Both the position numbers and the translations under genes were made by a program. Source: Aspidiotus rigidus (taxonomy: Eukaryota; Arthropoda; Insecta; Hemiptera; Diaspididae). From it: 64,000 nucleotides of DNA. The notes beneath the pieces are model-generated. The model made no database searches, had not been told where the DNA came from, and worked only from the letters and a program-made list of their open reading frames with translations. Of the stretch, positions 9,422-20,964 are shown piece after piece. How positions within the stretch are numbered: the stretch's first letter is position 1; each line of letters starts with the position of its first letter. The stretch spans positions 1,736,001 through 1,800,000 of the forward strand of contig JAVHKY010000061.1 of the NCBI GenBank assembly GCA_035079385.1, written 5' to 3'.

Positions 9422-10902
9422 ATTGTGGCGGATAAGGTAGCTCGACCGTTAACCGAGAACGCTTGCGCTTGGCAGAATTGTGTGTCAGTACCAATCATAT
9501 CATGTGTACATTCTGGTACATCTTACGCCTGCGCCTTCACTAAGAAATTATATCCATAAATCCGCTCCACATAGGTCCAATTTTGAATCCTCCGTGCATA
9601 CTCTATATAATCACTAATCGACGCTTCGCCTTATAAAAAACCATTTCAATACCCATGAGAATCTTTTCTTCCACCACCGAGTTAGTTTTTCACGTCTTCA
9701 ACAAAATTCTACTGCAAAAATTGATATCACCTCAAATTAAACTCGAATACGTTCTTTAATACGGATCCTTGTTAAAGTTGAAATCAAAAATAAAGGAAAA
9801 TGAAAGGAGCTTATTCATTACAGAATACTCAAAGAGTAATCAAAAGGATTGATTGCAATGACTGCAGATGAACAGAGGAAGATGCGAAATCTTTTGGTTA
9901 ACAAACCATAATCGGGCAAAGTTGGAACGGCACTAACCCAGATGCGACTCGTAAAACAGAATACCAACGAGATAAAGATTGAACGAGCGAGCCTTATTTG
10001 ATTCGAAATTTTTGTTTGTTACCTATCCACAAAATTCCACTCACTGTTTTGTAGTGAGACGTGTACCAATATTTCCTTACTGAACTTGCTATTTCATGAA
10101 TAAAAAATTTACATTCAGATATACTCTTCTTTCTCTTTTTCTCTCTTGGCCCGCATTCCTAATTTATCAACTTACTGGACGTCATCAAGTCCATATATTC
10201 ACCAACTCTATCTCGCATACTCTCACTTCCTCCCTGGCCGTATTCCAATGCAGAAATTTGTCCATCGGCGCATCATTTATCTGTCTCATTATCCATGAGT
10301 TTCATGACCCTTAACACTTACTTTATATACTCTCTGACCATTGCCTCAAACCCATTAAAATGTGAAAAATTCGCTTTCTCTTCTATCGAGCTGGTATTTT
10401 CTCTCTTTGTAAGATTTTGCAGCAAAACTCATTGTAACCTATCCAACAACCGGCCGGTGGAGTAATATGAATTCATGAAAATCATCCTTGGATTTCGTTA
10501 CACTGCCTCCGAGTATGAGTATCATAACGTATATTTAATTCCAACAAAAACCCCATATTTTCTTAACGATCGTAGCATCAGTTGTGGCTTTCACTGACCA
10601 ACAACAAACTTCCCTACACAGAATTTTATCTCATCCCTATTTGTCTTCTAACTATGATCGACGCTGGGAATAAGCTGTAGTCACTCACATCACAAATTCC
10701 CACTCACGAACGCCGCTCCCCCCAGTGCCCATCATGCACTGTACAACACCAAAAATTTTACTATCAATAATTTTCTTTCATGATTTCTATAATACCCCAA
10801 TCCAAAACCTTCAATCAACAATCAAAATTCCACTGTTTTTTCTCCAGTTAAAACAATGAACCCCTTCTTACTTGTTTGATTCCACCTCCCCCCTCGGGCG
10901 TA
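9422..10902. other. No gene recognised
   Basis: Short random open frames only, with pyrimidine-rich patches around 10100-10250 and 10560-10880. No domain, RNA gene or clear repeat was seen. Confidence 0.45.
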
Positions 10903-11500
10903 TGTTATTTGCGCACACGTTCTAAAATTATGGAGAACAGATCGAGTAAAATGCACACAGTGTATTTTTCACACACTAAAATGAATGGAGTAAAATGCAC
11001 ACAATTTATTTGCTACAGAAGTGTAAAATTTTAAAACATAAAACAAAAAAAAATGATATTAATTATTCAGGGCACAAGTAATAGCCCGTGCGCTTTATGT
11101 GATGCAATTTGGTAATTTCATCATTTCTATGCTGGTCGATAAGATCTTCAATCAGCTTCTGCTTCCACGACTATGCACTTCCAACCTTCCTCGTTGTGGC
11201 CAAACTTTGGATGTTCACATACGTGTCCGTTTGAAAGCCAATCAATTGTTGCGTAAAGCGGAAAAAGTCGGGACGATCTTTATAGAAAGCTTTATTTAAG
11301 TGACTGTGGAACGCCTCGCAGGCAAGAATGTAGACATTCTTGTGCATCGTCTGCAAGTACTTTCTTAACTTCTCTTAACGTCTGCATTTTACTCGTCCTG
11401 TACTAAGGTCCACAAAGTAAAACAAATTCGTGTATGTGAAAAACACAGTGTGCAATTTACTCAATAGGTGTGTGCATATTACGAACTCCCCCCCCCCCCA
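10903..11500. mobile_element. Short DNA transposon with GCACAC-rich inverted ends
   Basis: On the left, GAGTAAAATGCACACAGTG followed by tatttttcacacac (about 10950). On the right, the inverted counterpart gtgtatgtgaaaaacacagtgtgcaatttactc (about 11431-11463). The outer parts (tgcgcacac; gtgtgtgca) also pair. The interior has stop-broken frames; the minus-strand words between 11171 and 11356 may be a transposase scrap, but I cannot name a family. It is probably non-autonomous. Confidence 0.5.
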
Positions 11501-12575
11501 CCCTCCACTATCTAGTATCCCTTATCAAAAACTTTACAATCGATTTATCTATTCTCGAGGTTCTTTCCAATGTTGCAGTAACACTTCTTCTTTAATTGAC
11601 CCAAAGCCTTCATCAATAACTAAGATTCTGCTACCTTTGGCTTCAGTCACCCGCCATTTACTCAAGCCATTTTATTGACTTGACTATCCCCTCACACCCT
11701 TATCCTCTAATTAAACAAACACTTGAAGCTTGACAATCAATCAACTATTTTCCAACGTCTATGTCTAACTTCGAACGATGCATACACCTTAATTTTATTT
11801 TCCTAAGAAATATGAAGACGGCGAGTTCGCCCTTCGTTGTCAGCCGTACAATTACTACGCGTGACACTATAAACAGCACTCTTCTTAGTAAAGGGAACAG
11901 CATTTTTGAGGTGGAAGTATTAAGAGAGCAAAAAGAAGGAATCAAGCCTTTGGAATGATTCTAGTAACTTCTTTGAATTTTACTCCCTAATTATGATTCG
12001 CAACGTGAATGAAAACATACTTACATCGCTAGAGATGTGTGGCTGTAGGAGAGACAGTTGAAGTAGAGCGTGAAATCATCAAGAGGGACTTATTGAACAT
12101 TTTTATAATGATAAATTTAGGGCTGGTGGTTCTGGAACTTTGAAACCTTTTTTTCACTTCTCGCTGTCTAAGCACCCGCAAAGGAGCGAAAAATATGGAG
12201 CAAAAACGTCGGTGGGTAAAAGCAAATACACGACATGATGCAGGAAAAATAGTTGAGATGTGTTTGTGATCAATGACGAACCAATACAACCTCACGGAAC
12301 TCTTTTTTCCTGTAATGTGTTTCGTCGTTGCGTTTCGCGTCGATCATTTTTGCTTTACTTTTTTCATATGCAGCACTCCTGTAGCCACACGAGTCCATGT
12401 ATATCGGTCGAAGGTCCATATTGAAATATACCATGGGCCATATGAGATTGGCCATCTTTCATCCATAAGTCGTGCAGACTCGAATATATGTTCATCAACT
12501 TCCACTTCGGAAACGCTACCGGTAACAGCGAAATAATTTCTCATTATCGAAGAACTTTTACGACTCAAAATGGTA
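11501..12575. other. No confident gene between repeat and zinc-finger exon
   Basis: Overlapping small open frames on both strands at 11745-12568 show no recognisable domain. A minus-strand GTAAG near 12020 preceded by a pyrimidine-AG could mimic an 18-base exon, but nothing confirms it. This stretch probably includes 3' UTR and flank of the lola-type exon ending at 12576. Confidence 0.4.
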
Positions 12576-12808
12576 TTATAGAAATAAATTGTGTTTAGCT
12601 ATACAATGGGTTTTTAAATTATTCCGAAGAGTGAATTTTTTGAAACATATGTCGCATTGAAATTGTGGTTCCTTTCCGCATTCGAATTTCAAATGTTGAT
12701 ATACGCCGGCTTTGTATTTGTACTTCCGACCACAATTATTTGGACAAGAAAATCTTCTATCGACATCCAGTAATGTAATTTTGTTCGGATTAATAAAATA
12801 TCGGTAAT
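12576..12808 (-). CDS. lola: lola-type alternative terminal zinc-finger exon (a)
   Basis: A terminal coding exon starting after the acceptor ttttacag at 12809-12814 (minus strand) and ending at TAA 12576. The first two bases (AT) complete a split codon, then YRYFINPN. A C2HC finger follows (CPNNCGRKYKYKAG...H...C), then the linker FECGKEPQFQ and a C2H2 finger (CDICFKKFTLRNNLKTHCIAKH). This paired-finger signature is characteristic of Lola isoform-specific exons, where each alternative 3' exon gives the BTB transcription factor a different DNA-binding end. Two sister exons with the same phase lie at 16.3 and 30.9 kb. The gene name is inferred from this signature; the common BTB exon is not in the window. 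Confidence 0.78.
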
Positions 12809-12890
12809 CTGTAAAATAAACAATAAGAGTACAATTTATAAGACAGTACATATTTTTCTTCGCATACGCCTTCTTTTTTTTTTTTTTTCT

Positions 12891-12946
12891 TTATTATTAT
12901 TATTATTATCATCATTATTATTATTATTAGGTATTATTATTATTAA
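12891..12946. repeat. TTA/ATT microsatellite
   Basis: Tandem TTA/ATT triplets with one interruption (catcat), next to a T-rich run at 12873-12890. Confidence 0.85.
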
Positions 12947-12950
12947 TGTT

Positions 12951-15900
12951 TTTGTTTCCTTCTTTTCCTTCGTTTTACTTTAATAACTATTTTCATGTCA
13001 GTAGAAAAAACTAGCTAGATTCCACTCTCAACTGAATTTATGGTAATACTTCTCCGAGAGAATGGATAAAGTGCAAAAACTATAATTATTTCATGAAACA
13101 TGGAGCCTCATTCAATTAAATCATCCATGCAAGTGTTGTACTATTACCTAACGCATATAAAATCATGGAGCATACCTTGAAAAAAAATAATGTCGTGATC
13201 CAAGAACCATCGGCATACCACCATTAAATTTGATTGCTCCCGCTCTGTCCAAGGATGAGCATTGTTTCCTATATATTCGTCGTAGCCGAGTAAGTAAAAC
13301 GCCCGAGTCAATTGCAAATTTCTTGCACGAGTTGCATACCTACTACATTTTTTTTGTTACCTACTCGAAAAGTAGTTCCTGTTTGATTATATGTACGTTT
13401 TATATTTGAATGAAAGAACTAGCCGATCGTTCAGTAGGTAGCCCATAAAACGATGCAGAAAATACACAATGGAAGGAAAAAAGAGAGGAAGAAAAAATAT
13501 GAAAAAAACTGTATAATATGACGATACTAGAGGGTCAAAAATATATTTATTTAATTAAGAGGATAATTATAAATTCGAAACGTGTCTGAATGTGTACCAT
13601 GGTCGTCGTATCATCGGGAATCTAACGGACAGAGAATAAAACATCTATCCGTCAGTCTTGCGAACGAGAGTAAGTCGATTAGAAATAAAAGAAGATTGAG
13701 GTCGTGGATCGTACAAGTCCTTAACGGGTTGAAGCAGAATAATAAGAAGAGTCGAATTGTCTAAGAATAAGTACTTACATCGATTGGAACCATCAGGAAT
13801 TGCAGAGTCGGCGTCTGCTGATCCGACATCGTATCGCAAATATTTGTTATCGTTTTTACGTAACTTGTAACCGAAGTTCGTAGACAGTGAAAAAGGATTA
13901 ATGAGAGAGTTTGAAGAGAGATATTGAAAATAGGTTGATTTTTCATTGCTATGGATTTCGTTATTTCTTTATTAGTCGACTATTGCCGCAGCGATGAAAC
14001 TTCAACTCTGGGAAGGAGTTGACACTCCCCACCGCACGAAAGAAACTGATAGAATTTATTGGTTACTTCTAGCTATATTTATAATGATTTTAAGGTGGAT
14101 GATAAGGTTGTAGATTAAAAAATTTCAAGTATTTGTTGAAATTTGGTATGTGAGTTGTGGCTTATAAAATCAAGCTGAAAAGTGCTGTAGCGCTTGATTC
14201 TTCGATTCCCAACTGTTGCTTCTGGGTATTGGGTGATAAGCGATTAAACTTAGAGTTGGATAGTTGGTAGCCTGGACAAAAACCATTACGTTCCATGTTT
14301 TTTAAATGGAGGAATTCTGATGAAAAAAAAAAAAAAAAAAAAAAAACTGATTGACTGTAATTTTGTGGAAAATATTCAATTACAAAGTTTGAAGTCTCTG
14401 TAATCATGATTTGATTCAGAAAAAAATTTCATCTTTGAATCCCGTATTCACTTGATTGCGACTACTCGATTGGAATTCAATGGGCGTAATGGCGTGGGTT
14501 GCTTGAACAGCCTTGCAAAAGTGCTGTCCAGTGAAGGTTCAATCGCTTAGGTATTTGTAATTTTGAGAACGCGTCGTGGTTGATTCATTTCAGTTGTAAA
14601 AAGAGCCAGAACGTAAAGAGGTGATTCTAATTTCCAGAACGCGTTGTACTCGTCTCCTCAAATACTGAAACCCAAATTTTGCGTTATGGTCGTTTTAAAA
14701 ATTCCACACCGCGTTGTGGTCAATCTTTTCGCTCATTGGTCATAACGTATATGTATACATAATGAACAGAAATTATTCATTATCATTGCTTTGCCATTTT
14801 GTTCGTTGTATATAGGTACCTGAAAAGTGAAAATAACGTTTTCTACGTAAATACCGTCCTCACAAATGTTTGTCATTTTTCCCCATTTTGTGAAAGAAAC
14901 AGCGAATGCAAACATGAGCTTATAGGTAATAATAATAAACTGGTCGAAAAATATACCTTTAGAAGAGATTCTCTCATGTAGGAATGTGTTGATGCACATT
15001 ATCTGAGGAAAGTCAGTTTTTTTTATCACCACTTTTTGAAGAAAGGGAGGTGAGGTATTCTTCCCCGTGGTTGCAAATTGAACGGGAACAAACAATTTTT
15101 TACGTTTCAAAGTGTGTAATACTTAGTAGGTAGCTAAAATTCATTTTTCTTTTATGTTACGGTCAAAACCCAAAATCAAAGAATTCCATTATTCACTAGT
15201 CAAAATTAGTTTCCACAAATGATTTCAGTCACAATTAGTTCAGTATGTGAAGCTCCTAGTATATTGTATGTTAGCTTTAGTATAGAAAAAGCCTAGTGTA
15301 GGGGCAGGATGAAGTGTTTAGCCTAGCATAATATAATAATATTGTACTTTATATCAATATGACAGGCCTGTATTGTATGTTAGGCTAAGTATAATAAAGG
15401 CGTCGATTGTCACAAATTTTGTCCAATTATTGTGACAATTTTCCGAGAGTGATCTCAATCTTGAAAGCATATAAAATGCTAAAGCTATTACTCGTAAATA
15501 CTTTTGAAATCCCAAAAAACGGGTTGGTCTTGCTTCCACAGCCGCGTAAGCTTGTTTTTTTACTTCTCTCTCTTTCGGCCCCTCGCAGTTTTGGTCCATT
15601 GGAATAACGCTGATGTAACTGGCCTTGAAATTTTATTCTTCTAGCGAATATTCTCCTGAATTCAAAACTTTGTACAAACTTTAAAATTTATGATCCTTTT
15701 TTCCTTCAGAATGTAACCAAATATGATAGAATTAATTTTGATATATCGATGTAATCGAGATTGATTCATCGATATTTAATAATTGGTATTTCTTTTCAAA
15801 CGCCCAAAGACAATGGCCTATACGTAGATGATTCAATGTTTTTTCAAGAAGTGGAAAAATTTACTCTTTTTTTTCTACAATTTTTTCCAATACGACTGTA

Positions 15901-16310
15901 AATAAATTCCCGAGTCCTAGACATATGCAACTGCCGGAAAGAAAATTATTGATCTATTCAAAGATGAACTTCATAGTTGTCTTTGCTTGAGTAGAAATAT
16001 CAGGCTTAAGTATCCCATTCTGTGCAAGTTGAAAAGGCGTGTGCAGTAAAGATAATAACTTGGATAATCAAATTAAATATTGATATGTTTTATAATATCA
16101 ACGCTGCACAATAACAGAACGATGACAAAATGTAACTGAGTAGTTTAATATCAGAGGAAAACTTGAAATAAGGTAACTTTCCACGAATAACAAATTTAAA
16201 AAAAATTGTCTTTTTTGAAACGATGAGAAAATAAGTAGGTACCACTAACTATTAAAAAGATGAAAAATGAAAAAATAAGAAAATTGAAGAAGAAAAAACT
16301 CTGTCAATAA
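12951..16310. other. Intron/intergenic stretch, no gene recognised
   Basis: Low-complexity AT-rich sequence with an A-run near 14323-14345 and words of the tatactagg-type repeat at 15250-15395. At 13777-13830 (minus) a short frame beginning MSDQQTPTLQFLMVPID runs into a GTAAGT donor. It could be an exon, but I see no acceptor or homology. No RNA gene was seen. Confidence 0.45.
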
Positions 16311-16609
16311 TTACACATCTAAGCAATTGTGAATCAGTCCCATGTGAGTTTTCAAATTTCCTTTCTTTGTAAATTTTTTTTCACAAAATTTGCAAACGAA
16401 TTTGGGTTCTTTTCCACATTCAAACTTGAAATGTACCATCATATTACCCTTATACTTATAAGCACGGCCGCAATTATTCGGACAGATAAAATTTGCTTCG
16501 CCTCCATTCGAGCGTCCTCTTGAATTTCTTGTATTGGGTTGTATCGCATCCAATTCAAACGTTTCCATCAAGTCGTGTTCTTCCGTCGCAACGATATCCA
16601 AGCCTGCAA
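16311..16609 (-). CDS. lola: lola-type alternative terminal zinc-finger exon (b)
   Basis: A terminal exon with acceptor cttttacag just upstream of 16609 (a second usable AG six bases downstream keeps the same phase) and stop at 16311. The exon has a linker of about 50 residues with acidic patches and GRSNGGEAN. Next come the C2HC finger (CPNNCGRAYKYKGN...H...C), FECGKEPKFV and the C2H2 finger (CKFCEKKFTKKGNLKTHMGLIH). As in exons a and c, a single nucleotide from the upstream exon completes the first codon. This supports splicing to one shared donor. A Penelope fragment (16690-17332) sits about 80 bases upstream of the acceptor. Confidence 0.8.
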
Positions 16610-16689
16610 CTGTAAAAGATGGATAATATAAATAAGAATGGAAAGAATTTTCTTGAGTATCTGATTCGGAAAATAACAAAGTCATACAC

Positions 16690-17332
16690 TTAAACGAATC
16701 CGTTCCTTAAGGTTACGGCTATCCATCATAAACGAAAAAACGAATACTCCAAGGGGAGAGTAAACAAATGCAAACCGCAGAAAATAAAAACGAAGGGAGC
16801 GCTTTCGGTTAAACAACCATCTTTGATGAAAGGAGTGGTGTTTATAAGATGGAATGTGAGGATTGTGGAGGCTTTTATATTGGTGAGACCAGCCGCCAGA
16901 TGAAAGTCAGAGTAGCTGAGCACCTGAAGTCTTGGAAGAAGGGACGCTTAGGGGAGTCAGCTTTCGCTGATCATTTGATTAACAGTGGCCACAGTTTCCG
17001 CGAGGGATCCGAAAAGCTCCTCCATAAGGAGAATTCCTACCGTAAGCGTATCGCCCTCGAGAATATAGAGATAATGCGTCACCTCAACACTGACGGTATC
17101 ACTATACTCAACTCGTACATTCCGGAAGATGGCTTGATCGAACAGGTTTATGATTCACACCGTGATTTCTCGTTCGGACGATCTTAATACCTCTTCCTTC
17201 TCATTCGTTCGTCAGTTGCTTTCATTTCAGGTTTGAAGATGGTTGTTTAACCGAAAGCGCTCCCTTCGTTTTTATTTTCTGCGGTTTGCATTTGTTTACT
17301 CTCCCCTTGGAGTATTCGTTTTTTCGTTTATC
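16690..17332. mobile_element. Small inverted Penelope insertion (same family as 1566-6689)
   Basis: A minus-oriented 3' tail plus head (16690-16823, ending inside the hammerhead-like core) is joined to a plus-oriented GIY-YIG half with its own tail (16824-17332). Both parts are nearly identical to the family at 1.5-6.7 kb. The insertion is bounded by the 11-bp direct repeat AAGTCATACAC (16679-16689 and 17333-17343). It thus reproduces in miniature the inverted structure of the large pair. Confidence 0.88.
16849..17187 (+). pseudogene. GIY-YIG endonuclease fragment of Penelope element
   Basis: A 112-residue open frame corresponding to residues from about 705 to the end of the 817-residue protein at 1710-4163, including FYIGETSRQ. 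It has no reverse transcriptase, so it is a 3' fragment of the retroelement and not an independent gene. The 3' region continues with a core that has TTGAAGA instead of CTGAAGA at 17233. Confidence 0.85.
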
Positions 17333-17343
17333 AAGTCATACAC

Positions 17344-17773
17344 ATTGAATAAAAAATTTTAAATTACGGAATCACAAAATATAAAACATTGCGATGATTG
17401 TCGATTTTTCAAAAATACAAAAATCTAGAAACTGATTCGGTCGATTCTGGATTTTTCGAAGAATTGTGTTCATGAATCCTATTTAGGTACTTATATCATA
17501 ATATTGTGAGAATAAAAAACAAAACCGTTGAAATGGATAATTTCTTCTCCCATCCACTGAATGGAATATAGGTATGGGGTAACCCAAATTACGGAATCAG
17601 GGAACATTTTTATCGCCACAAAAATTAGATTCAAGATGATTCGAAGTTAAACATAAGCTGTTGATATTGCGTACTGCTTTCGTATGTCAGTTACGCCTTG
17701 ACGCGGAAATAAATTATCATTTCATCAAGTTTATGGTCAGTATACAGACCGGTCTATTGACAAACAAGTAATG
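17344..17773. other. No gene recognised
   Basis: AT-rich, stop-rich flank between the Penelope insertion and the Ginger-like element. No coding or structural signal was seen. Confidence 0.5.
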
Positions 17774-18144
17774 TATGTGTTACGCCGAATTCGTCAAATT
17801 GCCGAATTTATAAAATCAACAACCTAAAGGCCGTGCTAAAGGCTAATTTTGCCGACTTTATAAAATAAACCGAAATTTTTGCCGATTTTATAAAACGAGC
17901 AACTGAAATATTTAGATTGAAAGCAATAATATTTCTTTATCGTGTCTTCCAACTTTTTCTTTTCTTCTTTTTCACGATTTTAGACGAGCAACTAAATTAT
18001 TGTAGTACATTGAAGACCTACGAAATAGGCCTATTCTTCTTTCTCTTTCCAATCGTATTCTTTTTTAAGTCTTCATCTTGTTCAATGATCATCTTCGAGT
18101 GAAGAATGAAACTAGTTCATACACGTGAAGTGGGCACCAGGCAG

Positions 18145-18240
18145 GTGTATTGTAAGTGCTCGTGCCGTACAAATTGCAACTCAAAAAGATGTGCCTGTAA
18201 TTCGGCTTGCCATCTCGGACGTACATTTCATAATCACAAA
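18145..18240 (+). pseudogene. Cys-rich tail of KRBA2/Ginger-like integrase
   Basis: The frame reads CKCSCRTNCNSKRCACNSACH. This matches in spacing the Cys-rich C-terminus of KRAB-A-domain-2-like integrase transposons, and the fragment on the minus strand at about 34240-34360 (NCRQKCLTKRCACVKSGL...CNSACH). No integrase core remains between the ends of this element. Confidence 0.5.
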
Positions 18241-18465
18241 GACCGATTTTTTAATATTTTCTACTTTACTGTATTTTCATAATGACGACTATCAACTTTT
18301 TCTGATTTTTCATTATTTTTTGCTTGACTTTGATAATAACGAAGATTGACTTGTTCTGATTTTTTTGACTTCTTCCGATTGTAAAATATTATCGTGATTA
18401 TTTGCTCAACAAAATTCATTTTATTTTTGGATAGATACTGTTGACGTTTTATACAGATCTATACC

Positions 18466-18964
18466 AGTAGTATAGTCCCCCCTTCAGCACACTTTGACCT
18501 CTAGGACACCTGCCCAAGGTGACAACGCCTGGACTTGTGACAAAATTTTTCTAAGTATCAACTTTTTTTGGACTTTGATTTTTTATGCTTCCCCCATGAT
18601 TCATCCCCCTGTGACAATGAATTTGAAAAGAAAATTGAAAAAAAATTTTTTCTCGATTTTTTTTAGATGAAAATTTTTTCCTTTTGTCACGCATGATTGA
18701 GTTTCTGAAATTCCTTCACCTGAACATCCCTCGAGTGACATTTATTATATTGATATTCAGAGTTTTGGAGTTTTTTGTATGAGAATGAAAATTAATTAAC
18801 TTGTATGAAAATTTAATCTCCGTCACGCTCGATTACATTTAGATAATGAGTTTTTTTCCTATCATGATTTTAATTAACTTGTATGAAAATTTAATCTCCA
18901 ATTGCATTCAGATAATGAGGTATATAATCGACCTGATGAGAATGATAATTTAATTACCACATGA
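18466..18964 (+). repeat. Polinton left terminal inverted repeat
   Basis: About 500 bp pairing with 24149-24646 (inverted), with small indels. It includes an inner near-duplication of the words gtatgaaaatttaatctcc and gataatgag. The arms diverge after taattaccacatg. Confidence 0.9.
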
Positions 18965-19235
18965 CTACAGACAAACCTAATTACATTTGTATGATATTGC
19001 ATTCCTGGCCATTAGTTAACATCCAATTACATTGTATGAGAGAGATAGCTCTCTTTGATTTAAGAGTATGTTGTAATATCTCTCCATTCAGATTTTTTCA
19101 ACCAAGTATACATAACCAGACATTTCAGTAGCTCTCATACACTCTATGAGCCTACTGAGTATATGTAGCCCCCAATAGTTCACTGTTTCTCATAGGCCTA
19201 CCGAGTATACATAGCGAGATAGATCACCAAAAAAC

Positions 19236-19243
19236 TATAAATA
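19236..19243 (+). promoter_or_regulatory. Possible TATA box of Polinton rightward genes
   Basis: TATAAATA sits about 180 bases upstream of the first plausible Polinton start codon (19420) and about 270 bases inside the end of the left TIR. It is positional evidence only. Confidence 0.25.
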
Positions 19244-19419
19244 CAGGTCCCATTGACTGTTTTTTTCATTGCGCCTACAGCTTCCTTCGAGAGAACATCT
19301 CTGTCTTGACTTGCTCTTGGCATACTCTTGACTATATATTTTTTCAAAGTTTTTGTCAGTGTCTGATGCACTTAATCTTGGGGTGATAACCCAGGCTGAT
19401 AAAAAGATATTTCTCAAGA

Positions 19420-19633
19420 TGGAAACTTTCAAGCGTTGCATTGAAAACAGCTCTTTTCAGGGCTACAATGTGAAAGAATTACGCGAGCTCGCTCGCTCGC
19501 TCTGTACGTATTAGATATTACTATAAGCTTAATAAAGTAGATTTAATTGCTTCACTAACTAACGCTAATGTAAATATTACTAACTCCAAAAAAATTGAAA
19601 AAACTTGTATACCTAACACTAGGTAATTTAAGT
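19420..19633 (+). pseudogene. SAP-like small Polinton protein (frame broken)
   Basis: METFKRCIENSSFQ starts a frame with GYNVKELRELARSL. After a frame break near 19505 it continues as YYYKLNKVDLIASL. The helix, short loop, helix pattern with KxEL...K.DLI resembles a SAP/HeH DNA-binding fold, which is common in Polintons and related viruses. The frame change falls in a repetitive gctcgctcgctcgct stretch. Function (DNA binding) is inferred from the pattern. Confidence 0.45.
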
Positions 19634-20242
19634 TCTATATTTCCATTTAAGTTAGGTGTTGTGTGTAAATATTCGAAAAAACGTCGTAATATTCCTAAGT
19701 GGATGAAAAAAATTATTGAAGGAACTTCTGTTCGCAATGAACATGTAAATACTATTTCTTCACATCAAGAAGAAACTCTTCCATCTAAGGTAGTAGAACC
19801 TACAAGTGAAATGATACTCGATACTATTGAAAAAGTAAGACAGATTGTCAGAAATATTAATACTAATGAATATTACAAATTAAATAATATTGATGATTTG
19901 ATTACTCCAACATCTAATTTGGAAGATATTTTTCCTTTTGAAACAGATTTATTCTCCAAATGTAAAAAAACTCGCACTATTCCTCTATGGTTGAAAAAAT
20001 ATATTAGACCTGTTAAGGTAAGGAAGCCTAGAATTATTCCGCATTCAGTCAAGAATAATGTGGAATGCTTCAGAAAAATAAGAAAAACTGTTGAATTTTC
20101 AGAACACAAGGAAAAACCAAAATTTTCAGAACGTTTAGACTCGTATAAAGGTATTAAGAGTTCTGACTCTGAATATTTAGTTACTAGAAAACCAACACGT
20201 CCTCACGCTCTTGATGAATACCTATGTAAAACCTGTCTTTGA
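19595..20242 (+). CDS. Polinton protein of unknown function with a duplicated IPxW module
   Basis: A 215-residue basic frame. It contains the same module of about 35 residues twice: LSSIFPF...KKRRNIPKWMKKII near residues 10-45, and LEDIFPF...KKTRTIPLWLKKYI near 110-145. Both are followed by basic sequence. I do not recognise the family. It lies between the SAP-like frame and the acidic frame and overlaps the latter by about 30 bases in a different frame, so one of the two may be a frameshifted continuation. Confidence 0.5.
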   Translation: MKKLVYLTLGNLSSIFPFKLGVVCKYSKKRRNIPKWMKKIIEGTSVRNEHVNTISSHQEETLPSKVVEPTSEMILDTIEKVRQIVRNINTNEYYKLNNIDDLITPTSNLEDIFPFETDLFSKCKKTRTIPLWLKKYIRPVKVRKPRIIPHSVKNNVECFRKIRKTVEFSEHKEKPKFSERLDSYKGIKSSDSEYLVTRKPTRPHALDEYLCKTCL

Positions 20243-20687
20243 TCCTCATCTTCCTTCAGTTCATGTTCCTAAAATTATTGTCACATCTCCAGAACCTGAA
20301 AATGTAGGTGATTGTGGGAGTGTAGGAGTTGACATGGATGCTTTCTTATATGAATTATGCGGTGTTCTGCCACCAGCTACTGAAGAAGACTTATTGAATA
20401 ACGACTTATATTTAAGCGACGATGATGATGATGATGACAATTCTAGCAGCAGCAATGATGATGAAGATGATGACGACGACTCTGATGACAATTCTAGCAG
20501 CAGCAACAACAACAACAAGGATGATGGTAAAACGTACTATGGAGGTGGTAAGAGTACTTTTATTAATGTTATCGAGTTGGCTGGTACAAATTATTGTAAG
20601 AAATTTGGTGTTACAGAAAAGTACTTCAAATTTACACTTAAAAATAAAATGCCGCGATTAAAAGATGGTAATATCGTTCCCCGGTAA
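20211..20687 (+). CDS. Acidic Asp/Ser-rich Polinton protein
   Basis: 158 residues. The middle is a low-complexity run of D and S/N (encoded by GAT/GAC and AGC repeats at 20420-20520). It is followed by YYGGGKSTFINVIELAGTNYCKKFGV. GGGKST resembles a P-loop glycine-lysine turn but lacks the full Walker A context. The C-terminus MPRLKDGNIVPR ends at the MITE-like inverted repeat that begins at 20680, so the native end may be missing. Confidence 0.45.
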   Translation: MMNTYVKPVFDPHLPSVHVPKIIVTSPEPENVGDCGSVGVDMDAFLYELCGVLPPATEEDLLNNDLYLSDDDDDDDNSSSSNDDEDDDDDSDDNSSSSNNNNKDDGKTYYGGGKSTFINVIELAGTNYCKKFGVTEKYFKFTLKNKMPRLKDGNIVPR

Positions 20688-20964
20688 ACAATTTGAAGCC
20701 CTCTCAAGCCCCTGGGAAAAACTACCCACTGAAGCCCTCATTTGAAGCCCTGTTGATTCCTTGTTCCCCTCTTACTTCCCTATTGAAGCCCTCATGAAGC
20801 CCTCAAATATAAAGGGCTTCAGGCACACAAAAAGGAAACAGGGCTTCAATTTGGGAAAAACTACCCTTTTAATTCCCATTTGAAGCCCTGTTCCCTTTTT
20901 GTGTCCCTGAAGCCCTTTATATTTGAGGGCTTCAAGTGGGAACAATGTTTACCGGGTCGGACAT
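20680..20964. mobile_element. GAAGCCCTC-rich inverted-repeat insertion (MITE-like)
   Basis: The ends CCCGGTAAACA (about 20680) and TGTTTACCGGG (about 20962) are inverted. Inside, the word GAAGCCCT or its complement occurs about a dozen times. A long hairpin pairs tgaagccctcaaatataaag (about 20790) with ctttatatttgagggcttca (about 20930). It separates the acidic frame from the polymerase N-terminus and probably inserted between or within Polinton genes. Confidence 0.55.

Noticed and set aside
12020..12050. 18-base micro-exon between ctctcctacag and gtaagt on the minus strand
   Set aside because: Splice words alone are too frequent by chance, and no coding or conservation evidence is available.
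20261..20661. Ser-rich minus-strand and Met-rich plus-strand frames over the GAT repeat
   Set aside because: Shadows of the Asp/Ser run in the acidic Polinton frame.
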